Shown here piece by piece: positions 41,790 to 49,773 of a stretch of 64,000 nucleotides of DNA. The stretch's first letter is position 1. Every line of letters starts with the position of its first letter. The notes under the pieces are model-generated. The model was not told the origin of the DNA. It made no database searches and saw only the letters and a program-made list of their open reading frames with translations. Location: positions 33,081 to 97,080 of the forward strand of contig NZ_QLVG01000031.1 of the NCBI RefSeq assembly GCF_003382685.1, given 5' to 3'. The position numbers and the translations under genes were made by a program. The DNA comes from Halorussus litoreus. Lineage in GTDB: Archaea > Halobacteriota > Halobacteria > Halobacteriales > Haladaptataceae.

Positions 41790-44700
41790 TTACTCGAACA
41801 GCAGCAGCGACGGAAGCTCTGGATTCGCGACGCGCAGGAGCGCGTACCCGACGCCACCGAGCCCCCGGAACAGCGTCGGGTCCGGCCGGGTCGGCGTTCC
41901 CGCCTTCAGCGCCCACCAGCCTTCGTCGGTTCCGGCGACGACTCTCCCGGCGATGCGTCTGGCTCGCTGCTCGTACTCCGGCGCGTCGAGCTGTCGCCCC
42001 GCCTGCAGGAACAGCTCGATCCACGAGGCACCACCGCAGCAGGCGTGGTCGTGGGGCGGCAGCCAGTCCACCGGGGCTTCGGACAGCGCGCGCTCGACGT
42101 CCCGGTGGACGGCGTCGTCCGGGAGGGCCGTCAGCGTTCCCAGTCGCGCCAGCCCGATTCCGGTCCGACCGTTGCACCAGCCGTCGACCGTCCCGTCGGC
42201 GCGCGCCCGAAGGTCGGCCCACTCGCCGGCAGCGGGGTCGTAGTGGTCGTCCTCGAACGCGACGGCGTCGTGGGCGGCCTCCCGGAAGCGGCCCTCGCCG
42301 GTCGCCGCGGCGAGCCGCGCGAGCGCGTAGCCGATGCCCGCAGCGCCGTGCGCGACTCCGGTCAGGGGCTGGTCCTCGAAGCCCAGTGGCCAGCGGCCGC
42401 CCGACCGGCCGTCCAGCAGGTGCTCGCCGCAGGCCACCGCGCGGTCGAGCACGTCCGCGTCGCCCGTCCGCTCGTGGAGCGCCACGAGACCGAGCACCGC
42501 GCCCGCCGCACCGTCTAAAACGGCGTAGTTGTCGTCGGCGGCGACGCGCTCGTCGGTGATCGTCGCGGCCAGCCGGCGGGCGTCGGCGAGGTAGTCGGCG
42601 TCCGGACAGTGGTCGGTGTCGGCGAGGCGGTCAGCGCCAAGCAGGTCGTCGAGCACGGTGAACCCGTAGACGAGCCCGCCCGCGCCAGTGACACCGATCC
42701 CGTCGTGCGCGCCACCGGCTCCATTGGACGCGTCGCCGTCCATCACGGACTCCCGGACCCCCGCCGCCGCGTCGGCTGCCAGCGCGGCTGCGTCGTCGGC
42801 GACCATCCCGTCGGCCGTGGCGGCGATTCCGGCCGCGAACACGGCGACACCGAGGCGGCCGCTGTACAGGCTCTCGTCGATCCACTGGAGCAGGATGCCG
42901 CCCTCACCGCGCGAGGACGGCACGTACCACGCGGGCGGGCCGTCGTCGCCATCGTCGGCAGCGGCCGAGCCGTGGTCGAACTCGGCGGCGGCCGTGACGC
43001 GGTCGAACGCGTCCAGCGCGGCGCGCTCGGCGGCGTCGTCCGACAGCGGTTCGGGGTCCCCGACGGTTCGGCCGGCCGTCGCGTCGGCGTGGTCGCTGCG
43101 GTCTTCGGGGTCAGCGCGGTCCTCGGGGTTGGCGCGGTCTTCGTGGTCGCCGTGCTCGTCGTCGCCGTGCTCGTCGCCGCTCCCGCTCTCGCCGAACGCC
43201 AGTTCCGCGTACCGACACTGCTCGCGGCGGTCGCTCGCGTCGAGCGCGCGGAGCTGCTTCTCGACCGACTCGCGCGGCGACAACGCCGCGAACTCGGGGA
43301 TCGAATCCGCGGGACCGCCGAGCGCGGTCCCGGTCGTCGACATCGAGAGACGGGGAACGTCGAGTCGCTTCAGCGCCGCCGTCTCGTGGTCGTGGACGCT
43401 CCCCGGGGCGTCGACGTCCCCCGTCGTCTGCGGGCGGGCGAGCGCCTCGAACTTGCAGCCGACCTTCAGGCCCGTCCGGAGGTACTCGGGGGTGGTCAGC
43501 GACGAGAGGATCGTGCTGTAGGTCCGGGTCGCCCGGTAGAGCACCCGAACCTCGGAGTCACCGAACGCGGCCAGCGGGCCGTCCTCGGCGAGCAGCGCCT
43601 CGCGGGTCCCGGCCACGGCGTCGTGGGCCGACTGGAGCCCATCGCGGAGCGCCTCGAAGCACTCTTCGGCGGGAATCGTCTCGCCGTCCACCCGCGGGAG
43701 GTTCTCGAACGTCTCGGGGTCGCGCTCGACGGACTCCATCTCCATCAGGTCGGTGCCGACCGCGGTGAACGTCCGGCGCTCGCCCTCGCCGGGCAGTTCC
43801 TCGGCGCCGAAGCCGCTGAGGTCCGCCCAGTCGGAGTCGGGCTCGTGGGTCGGTAACAGCCCGGTCCGCAGCACCGACTCCATGACGGCCGGCGAATCGC
43901 TCCGGGGGAGCCTGTCGTCGGGGAACCCCGGGTAGGCGAGGGTCTCGAGGTCCACGACGACCGGGTGTTCGCCCGCCGCGATCAGGTTCTCGAGGTGGCC
44001 GTCGATGAACCGGAGCGCGTACAGCACGCCGAGCAGGACGCCCGCCCGGTGGTAGTACCGATCCGCGGCGTCGCGGTCCGCACACGGCTCGGACTCGACC
44101 CACTCCAGCCAGCCGTACTCCCCGCGATTCAGCACCGCGGGCCGGTCGACAGCGGGCAGCTCCGTTCGCTCGGCGAGCCAGTCGAGCAGGTCGTAGAACC
44201 CGGCCTCGACGTCGAGCGGTCGCGGCTTGTAGGCGACCCGGACTCCCGACTCGAAAGTGACCGCGAGCACGGCCCGCCCGTCGTCGTGGCGGTCGCCCGC
44301 GGCGTCGATCGCCTCGACCGCGCCGAGGTCGCCGTCGCCCGACCAGTCGCGCAGGGCCACCCGGTCGGCCGCCAGCCGGCCCGCGAACTCCTCGACCGCG
44401 GCGACCCACTGGCGGATCGTCGCCACCAGCAAGCGCGCCAGCAGCGCGTACTCCTCGACGAATCGGACGAAGCCCTCGCCCAGCATCGCGTCCGCGAACT
44501 CGCGGTAGTAGCGACGGTCGTCCTCGGGCGGGTCGGGGTCGTCGGCGAACGCCAGCTCGTGGTCGTGGTGGGCGACGTAGGACTTGAACTCCACGAACAG
44601 CGGGTGGGCCGTCAGCTCCGAGAGCCGGCGGTAGAGCCACGGTTCCGCCGCGTCGACGACCGCCGGCATCTCGGCCGGAGCGACCGACGGGTCGACCCGC

Positions 44701-45092
44701 TCGCGCGCATGGTCCACGACGGGGGCCAGCAGGTCCACGAACGGGACCACGTCCAGCGCGTCGGGTGACGACGCCCCGCGGTCGGCGGCGACCACGGCCG
44801 CTCCCACCGACTCCAACTCGTCGACCCATTCCGGGAGCGGTTCGTCGGCCGGCCAGCCGTGGGTGGACACTGCAGCCCGCGCCTCGTCCTCGGAGACGCC
44901 GAGGTGGTCGAGGCGACGCCGGAACGCCGCCGGGTCGCCGTCCGCGACCCGGTCGCGCCACTCCGCCAGCCACTCGCCAGGCTCCTCGACGGCCGGCCCG
45001 CTGTTGGCAGGGTCGTCGAGGCGCTCGCGAAGCGTTCGCGCGCGGCCGGCGATCCGTCGCTTCCGGTCGTCGGCGATGCTCGCGTCGCTCAC
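41790..45092 (-). CDS. lanM: Class II lanthipeptide synthetase LanM (CCG type)
   Basis: This 1100-residue bifunctional enzyme dehydrates Ser/Thr and then forms (methyl)lanthionine bridges with cysteines. The N-terminal dehydratase (about 110-640) holds kinase-like residues: VAYKPRPLDVE (287-297), DGHLEN (364-369) and VVDLETLAYP (379-388). An acidic His/Asp/Glu-rich linker (about 638-690) joins it to the LanC cyclase (about 725-1095). Cyclase motifs are AHGAAGIGYAL (914-924), GWCNGRTGIG (Cys973) and HACCGGASW (Cys1018, Cys1019). The usual CHG zinc motif is CCG here, giving a three-cysteine zinc site as in ProcM-type enzymes, which are known for substrate tolerance. Two precursor genes lie directly upstream on the same strand. 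No LanT, LanP or immunity ABC genes adjoin. Confidence 0.95.
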   Translation of the reverse strand: MSDASIADDRKRRIAGRARTLRERLDDPANSGPAVEEPGEWLAEWRDRVADGDPAAFRRRLDHLGVSEDEARAAVSTHGWPADEPLPEWVDELESVGAAVVAADRGASSPDALDVVPFVDLLAPVVDHARERVDPSVAPAEMPAVVDAAEPWLYRRLSELTAHPLFVEFKSYVAHHDHELAFADDPDPPEDDRRYYREFADAMLGEGFVRFVEEYALLARLLVATIRQWVAAVEEFAGRLAADRVALRDWSGDGDLGAVEAIDAAGDRHDDGRAVLAVTFESGVRVAYKPRPLDVEAGFYDLLDWLAERTELPAVDRPAVLNRGEYGWLEWVESEPCADRDAADRYYHRAGVLLGVLYALRFIDGHLENLIAAGEHPVVVDLETLAYPGFPDDRLPRSDSPAVMESVLRTGLLPTHEPDSDWADLSGFGAEELPGEGERRTFTAVGTDLMEMESVERDPETFENLPRVDGETIPAEECFEALRDGLQSAHDAVAGTREALLAEDGPLAAFGDSEVRVLYRATRTYSTILSSLTTPEYLRTGLKVGCKFEALARPQTTGDVDAPGSVHDHETAALKRLDVPRLSMSTTGTALGGPADSIPEFAALSPRESVEKQLRALDASDRREQCRYAELAFGESGSGDEHGDDEHGDHEDRANPEDRADPEDRSDHADATAGRTVGDPEPLSDDAAERAALDAFDRVTAAAEFDHGSAAADDGDDGPPAWYVPSSRGEGGILLQWIDESLYSGRLGVAVFAAGIAATADGMVADDAAALAADAAAGVRESVMDGDASNGAGGAHDGIGVTGAGGLVYGFTVLDDLLGADRLADTDHCPDADYLADARRLAATITDERVAADDNYAVLDGAAGAVLGLVALHERTGDADVLDRAVACGEHLLDGRSGGRWPLGFEDQPLTGVAHGAAGIGYALARLAAATGEGRFREAAHDAVAFEDDHYDPAAGEWADLRARADGTVDGWCNGRTGIGLARLGTLTALPDDAVHRDVERALSEAPVDWLPPHDHACCGGASWIELFLQAGRQLDAPEYEQRARRIAGRVVAGTDEGWWALKAGTPTRPDPTLFRGLGGVGYALLRVANPELPSLLLFE

Positions 45093-45225
45093 GGCGACGC
45101 CTCCACCGGCCGTCGCCGTTCGAGTGCGATTCCTCGCCGCCTTCGTCGGCTGTGCGGCCGTCGCCTATCGACATCTGACACCGACTGAACGAAAGAGATC
45201 AATTCTCTACTTTTTCGCGCGGATC

Positions 45226-45438
45226 TTATCCGCTGAGCCCGCAGCATAACTCTGTGGCGAACATCGACGCGGAGGGTCGGGCCGCGTCCAACTCGTCCGG
45301 AACCTCGTGGTCGTCGTGGCAGTACTCGGTCTCGACTTCTTCGCGCACGGATTCGCTGTCGGTCTGGAGTGCAACTGACATCGCGTCTCCAGCAACTGAA
45401 GCCAATAAATTAAGCATTTTCATTTTTGTAGCTATCAT
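45226..45438 (-). CDS. lanA1: Lanthipeptide precursor LanA1
   Basis: This short gene sits 133 nt upstream of lanM on the same strand. The shared 51-residue form starts MSVALQTDSESVREEV at 45381; in-frame ATGs at 45417, 45423 and 45438 allow up to 70 residues. An SD-like GGAG precedes the 45381 ATG. The leader is acidic (REEVETEYCHDDHEVPDEL), and the core is PSASMFATELCCGLSG, with three Ser, one Thr and two adjacent Cys that can form two thioether rings. There is no Gly-Gly or Gly-Ala leader cut site, so the cleavage point is unclear. It is a tandem duplicate of lanA2. Confidence 0.85.
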   Translation of the reverse strand: MIATKMKMLNLLASVAGDAMSVALQTDSESVREEVETEYCHDDHEVPDELDAARPSASMFATELCCGLSG

Positions 45439-45607
45439 TATGGAAATTGGGGGTCAAAGAGCGCTCCTGCCGACGTATCTACCACGGACTCGGGCACCCG
45501 CCCGGCGCAGTGTCCCGGCGTGGTCGAACGCCAGTCGGCGTATAACCGCCTCTAATCGACGTTTGACGCCGACCGAAAGAAATGAATTCTTGGTTATTCG
45601 GCGAGGC

Positions 45608-45778
45608 TTAGCCGCTGTAGCCGCAGCAGAACTCCGAGGCGTACATCGACGCGGACGGGAGGCCCGCTTCCAGCTTGTCCGGAACCTCGTGGTCGTCGTG
45701 GCGGTACTCGGTCTCGACTTCTTCGCGCACGGATTCGCTGTCGGTCTGGAGTGCAACTGACATTGCGTTACCACCCAT
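45608..45778 (-). CDS. lanA2: Lanthipeptide precursor LanA2
   Basis: This is the second precursor, 382 nt upstream of lanA1 in the same orientation. From the ATG at 45778 it has 56 residues; the alternative at 45763 gives the 51-residue form matching lanA1. A clear TATA box (TATATAAATA, 45821-45830) predicts a start site near 45799, excluding longer versions. The leader differs from LanA1 mainly by Arg for Cys at position 21. The core is PSASMYASEFCCGYSG, with four Ser and two Cys. LanA1 and LanA2 cores differ at most ring-external positions, so two related products are expected from one LanM. Confidence 0.85.
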   Translation of the reverse strand: MGGNAMSVALQTDSESVREEVETEYRHDDHEVPDKLEAGLPSASMYASEFCCGYSG

Positions 45779-45819
45779 CACGCCCAGTAAATTAAGTATT
45801 TTCCCTCTTGTAGTTATTA

Positions 45820-45830
45820 CTATATAAATA
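45820..45830 (-). promoter_or_regulatory. TATA box of lanA2
   Basis: TATATAAATA (plus-strand text) is centred about 62 nt before the ATG at 45763 and 47 nt before that at 45778. The aligned position upstream of lanA1 (about 45438-45448) is degenerate, so lanA2 has the stronger promoter and may drive lanA1 and lanM as well. Confidence 0.6.
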
Positions 45831-46237
45831 GGGAAAAATACTCTCCATCCGATGTCCCTGTCGCGGACTCGGGCAGTCGCCCGGCGCAGTGTCCCGGCGT
45901 GGTCGAACGCCGGTCGGAGTGCGGGTCGCCGGTCTTCGCCGCCCCTCGAAGGCCGAGCCGCTTCGATGTAAAGCGGATAACTGTGTAACGGACGACGTGG
46001 TCGAACGATAGGTAGACGGCCCCCGAGCAGGCGTGAGTTCCTCGGCATCGCGGGTGTGGGGGGCTCTCCCGGACGACCCGGCTTGGATCCGACCCCACTT
46101 CGGGGGGGTTGCGGATGCGTAAAATACGACGTGAGAACCTCGTGTATTGGCCCGGATTGTGTCGGATAGACTCTCGTCGACTACTCATGTTGCGGAACTT
46201 TTATGTGTAGTTAATCCTACTTAAAAGTGACAAAGGC
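45831..46237. other. Intergenic region between lanA2 and a divergent propeller gene
   Basis: This holds the second copy of the 54-nt duplicated block and then GC-rich sequence with no gene I can support (about 45918-46130). An AT-rich promoter zone (CTTTTATGTG near 46199-46208) lies before the ATG at 46238. Confidence 0.6.
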
Positions 46238-47512
46238 ATGATTGGTAGTGACGACTCGAAGCTAGTGACGAGACGCCGATTCGTTGCAGCCGCATCCGGA
46301 CTATCGTTGGTCGGTCTCGGTGTTACCGTCGATAACGTCCCCGCCCCGAAAGCCGAGACGAACTGGACCACAGACGAGGGTTCACGCCGTCCCGTCGTGC
46401 TTCGGATGAAGGATGACCAGACGCTCTATCTCGCTACCGAGAACGCGCTGGTGGCGAAGTCCTCGGAAGACGGTTCCGAGAAGTGGCGATTCACGGAGAT
46501 CGGAGACTATCCTTTCGTTGCTCCACGACACGTCGGTGACGATAGTCTGCTCGTTCCCGGAGAAAAGCGGATCTGCTGCGTCGACACCACGACTGGGTCC
46601 CAGCAATGGCAGTTCGAGCTCACAAAAAGTGACACGCGCGTCCAACCGTGGCTATTCGACGGACGAGCATACGTCGCTGACGATGCATTGCACGTTCTCT
46701 CGGCTGAAACCGGGACGGTCGAGTGGACGTTCGCTCCGCCGACCCCGATTTCGGAGACGTTGCCGACCGACGAGTCTGTGTACGTAGGTACGAACGAGGG
46801 AACGGTGTCCGCGCTTTCAGTCGACACGGGAGACGAACAGTGGCGGTTTACAGCTTCTGGTCCTTTGGGTCGCTCGTACGCGGCGCTCACGTCAATCGAC
46901 GTTTCGTCCCCGGACGATTCTACAGGTGGCGACCAGTTCGAATCGATTTACGCGTGGGCGAGGGGCGACAACCGGCTCTACAGTATCTCACGGAGCGACG
47001 GAACTGAACGATGGCAGTTCACGTCGGACAGCGGCCACGTCGTTTTTCCCGGCGTCGCCACGACGGAACGCGTCTACCTCGTCGATGGATCCGAGTATCT
47101 CGCCCTGTCTCCTGTCGATGGGTCCGTCGAGTGGACGTTCGACGCCGACGAGAGTCTGAAGTGGTTCTCCTCGGTCGAAGACGGGACGGCGTACGTTCAC
47201 ACCGACAGCGAACTTCACGCGATAGAGACGAGTGACGGGACTCGACGGTGGCGGTTCGAACTCGATAGTTCGCAGGCCCCCGTCGTTCCGGACGCCGGCG
47301 TCCGTCGAATGCGTGGTGACGACCCCGTCACTTCCGTGGTCGCGCTCGACTCGCAGTCGGGGTCGGTCCGGTGGACGCTCGATGCCCCCGAGCAGTTCGA
47401 ATCTGCTCTCGTTGGAACTGACGACGTGTATCTCGGCACTACTACCGGAACGGTGTCCTCGGTCGCTGGGCCGAACTCACTGGCTGCGACCATTCGACGT
47501 GCCGTTCGGTAG
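46238..47512 (+). CDS. Tat-exported PQQ-like (BamB-type) beta-propeller protein
   Basis: This 424-residue protein has a twin-arginine signal (TRRRFVAAASGLSLVGLGV, about 11-29). Repeating propeller strands follow, of the type GSEKWRFTE, GSQQWQFEL, GTVEWTFAP, GDEQWRFTA, GTERWQFTS and GSVRWTLDA. These are PQQ-like repeats as in BamB and related scaffolds; without quinone-site residues it is probably a binding scaffold rather than an enzyme. It is divergent from the lanthipeptide genes, so a role in export, processing or sensing of the peptides is conceivable but unproven. Similar Tat propellers are common in haloarchaea. Confidence 0.8.
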   Translation: MIGSDDSKLVTRRRFVAAASGLSLVGLGVTVDNVPAPKAETNWTTDEGSRRPVVLRMKDDQTLYLATENALVAKSSEDGSEKWRFTEIGDYPFVAPRHVGDDSLLVPGEKRICCVDTTTGSQQWQFELTKSDTRVQPWLFDGRAYVADDALHVLSAETGTVEWTFAPPTPISETLPTDESVYVGTNEGTVSALSVDTGDEQWRFTASGPLGRSYAALTSIDVSSPDDSTGGDQFESIYAWARGDNRLYSISRSDGTERWQFTSDSGHVVFPGVATTERVYLVDGSEYLALSPVDGSVEWTFDADESLKWFSSVEDGTAYVHTDSELHAIETSDGTRRWRFELDSSQAPVVPDAGVRRMRGDDPVTSVVALDSQSGSVRWTLDAPEQFESALVGTDDVYLGTTTGTVSSVAGPNSLAATIRRAVR

Positions 47513-47732
47513 AACGAACGTCCGTCGTCACGGATTCGACTGTAGTCGATGACGCGACCTCCGGCAGGTCTCATTGCTGGGGGTCGGATAATCTGTTCGT
47601 TCGGCATTCTTCTACGTTCCCCGTCGGACCCAGTGGGCCTACTATCCGGCGCGAATCGCCGCGGAACTTCGTCGACAGCTCCCATGCGCTTCAGAAACCC
47701 CTTTATCCGCCGGTCGAAAACCAACGGACAAC

Positions 47733-49553
47733 ATGTATCTCCAGTTCAGGGACGACGTGGAGGCGGCGCTGACCGCCGCGCTCGACGCGCTCGACCTCCC
47801 GACCGACGACCTCGGTGTCGAGGACCCGCCCGAGGGCGTGGACGCGGTGCTGGCCTCCAGCGCGGCGTTCCGGCTCGCCGGGGAGGTCGGCGCGCCGCCG
47901 CCGGAGGTCGCGGGCCAGATTGCCGACGAGATCGACGCCGACGAGCACGATCTGCTTGCGGCCGCCACAGCACAGGGTCCGTACGTCAACTTCCTGCCGA
48001 GCGACGCGTACTACGAGGGCACCGTCGAGGCGGCCCAGCAGGCCGACTTCGGCCACCTCGAACCCACGGGCGAGGAGGTCGTCGTCGAGCACACCAGCGC
48101 GAACCCGACCGGTCCGGTCCACGTCGGGCGGGCGCGCAACCCCATCGTCGGCGACGCCGTGGCGCGAGTCCTCTCCTTCGCGGGCCACGACGTGGACCGG
48201 CACTACTACGTCAACGACGCCGGCAGGCAGATGGCCGTGTTCACGTGGGCCTACGAGACGTTCGACGAGGACGACCTCGACTCGCCGCCCGAGCGCGACA
48301 AGCCCGACTACGACCTCGTGCGCTACTACCGGAAGGGCAACGCGGTCCTCGAATCGGGCGACCCCGACGAGGTCGAGGCAGCCGAAGACGAGATCCAGGC
48401 CATCATGCAGGGCCTCGAAGCGGGCGACGAGGAGACGTACGAGCGCGTCCAGGAGGTCGTGGATACGGTCCTCGGCGGGATGCGCGAGAGCCTCGACCGC
48501 CTGCCCGCGGAGTTCGACGAGTTCGTCAAGGAGACGCGGTTCCTGCGCGACGGCTCTGCCGACGACGTGGTCTCGCGCATGAAGGAACTCGACGCGGCCG
48601 TCTACGAGGAGGAGGCGTGGCAGCTCGAACTCGACGAGTACGGCATCGACAAGAACCTCGTCTTCCTGCGCTCGGACGGCACCACGCTGTACGCGACCCG
48701 CGATCTGGCCCATCACGAGTGGAAGTTCGAGAACTACGACCGCGCGGTCACCGTCCTCGGCGAGGACCACGAGCTACAGGCCAGCCAGATGAACGCCACG
48801 CTCGACCTGTTGGGCCACGACGTCGACCGGCTCCGGCAGGTCGTCTACTCGTACGTCAACCTCCCGGAAGGGAAGATGTCCACGCGCGCGGGAACCGGCA
48901 TCGACCTGGACGACCTGCTCGACGAGGCGGTCGCTCGCGCCCGCGAGGAGGTCGAGACGCGGCTCGACGACCGCATCCGCGACGACGACCTGACCGACGA
49001 GGACGTGTCGCGCATCGCCGAGCAGGTCGGCATCGGCGCGGTCCGGTACGACATCGTCGCCAAGCAGCCCACGAAGGCCATCACCTTCGAGTGGGATCGC
49101 GCGCTGGACTTCGAGGCCCAGAGCGCGCCGTACGTCCAGTACGTCCACGCGCGCTGCTGCGGAATCCTGGAGGAGGCCGGCGTCGACCCGCGCGAGGCGC
49201 AACGTGCCTCGGATGCGAGCGGTGAAACCGCGAGCACCGCCTCGGCAGCGGTCGCCGAGGGGTTCGACGCCAGTCTGCTCGAAACCGAGGCCGAGCGCGA
49301 CCTCGTGGAAGTGATCGGCCGGTTCCCCGCCGTCGTCGAGGAGGCCGCCGAGGAGCTCCAGCCCCATATCGTCGCCACCTATACTCGCGAGATCGCCGAG
49401 ACGTTCAACACGTTCTACCGGGAGTGTCCCGTCCTCGCGGACGACGTGGACGACGACCTGCGGGACGCCCGCCTCGCGCTCGTGGCGGCCGCGAAGCACG
49501 CCGTGGGGAATTCGCTGCAGGTACTGGGCGTCGCCGCGCCGCGGTCGATGTGA
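47733..49553 (+). CDS. argS: Arginyl-tRNA synthetase
   Basis: This class I synthetase charges tRNA(Arg). The 606-residue protein has an N-terminal additional domain (about 1-100), the HIGH-type motif [14 protein letters not shown] (about 123-136), the second signature [14 protein letters not shown] [18 protein letters not shown], and the DALR anticodon-binding domain at the C-terminus with [17 protein letters not shown]. Length is normal. Confidence 0.95.
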   Translation: MYLQFRDDVEAALTAALDALDLPTDDLGVEDPPEGVDAVLASSAAFRLAGEVGAPPPEVAGQIADEIDADEHDLLAAATAQGPYVNFLPSDAYYEGTVEAAQQADFGHLEPTGEEVVVEHTSANPTGPVHVGRARNPIVGDAVARVLSFAGHDVDRHYYVNDAGRQMAVFTWAYETFDEDDLDSPPERDKPDYDLVRYYRKGNAVLESGDPDEVEAAEDEIQAIMQGLEAGDEETYERVQEVVDTVLGGMRESLDRLPAEFDEFVKETRFLRDGSADDVVSRMKELDAAVYEEEAWQLELDEYGIDKNLVFLRSDGTTLYATRDLAHHEWKFENYDRAVTVLGEDHELQASQMNATLDLLGHDVDRLRQVVYSYVNLPEGKMSTRAGTGIDLDDLLDEAVARAREEVETRLDDRIRDDDLTDEDVSRIAEQVGIGAVRYDIVAKQPTKAITFEWDRALDFEAQSAPYVQYVHARCCGILEEAGVDPREAQRASDASGETASTASAAVAEGFDASLLETEAERDLVEVIGRFPAVVEEAAEELQPHIVATYTREIAETFNTFYRECPVLADDVDDDLRDARLALVAAAKHAVGNSLQVLGVAAPRSM

Positions 49554-49582
49554 TCGCGTAGACTCGATTCGACTCCCTCCGA

Positions 49583-49717
49583 CTACCCGGGAATTACGAG
49601 TCCTGCCGCGCTCACGAGGTCGCTGCCGACGAACAGCACCGCGCCGGCTCCGGCCCCGAGCGCCAGTAGCACGAACAGCACGATCCACCAGAACGAGATC
49701 GAGGTGTCGTCCGCCAT
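49583..49717 (-). CDS. 44-residue single-span membrane protein
   Basis: The short polar start MADDTSISF is followed by one long hydrophobic segment (WWIVLFVLLALGAGAGAVLF) and a second, weaker one. The ATG at 49717 is preferred over the one at 49777, which would add a non-family-like polar stretch overlapping the end of the minD-like gene. It lies 57 nt downstream of that gene on the same strand and may be co-transcribed. Unknown function. Confidence 0.5.
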   Translation of the reverse strand: MADDTSISFWWIVLFVLLALGAGAGAVLFVGSDLVSAAGLVIPG

Positions 49718-49773
49718 ACCGTCGGATTCGAGCGCGAACTGCTTAGATGTTGAGGCGTTCGCAGTCGCAAGCG

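Larger units (their letters stand above)
45226..45917 (-). repeat. Tandem duplication carrying the two lanA genes
   Basis: Unit 1 (about 45170-45538) and unit 2 (about 45552-45917) are direct repeats offset by 379-382 nt. The leader-coding parts 45295-45381 and 45677-45763 (87 nt) differ at one position. The upstream blocks 45485-45538 and 45864-45917 (54 nt) differ at three. The core-coding parts are clearly more diverged. Confidence 0.85.

Noticed and set aside
45454..46188. Several 100-140-codon frames in the lanA duplication
   Set aside because: They run through the duplicated non-coding blocks and either extend lanA in frame beyond the predicted transcription start or are out of frame with it.
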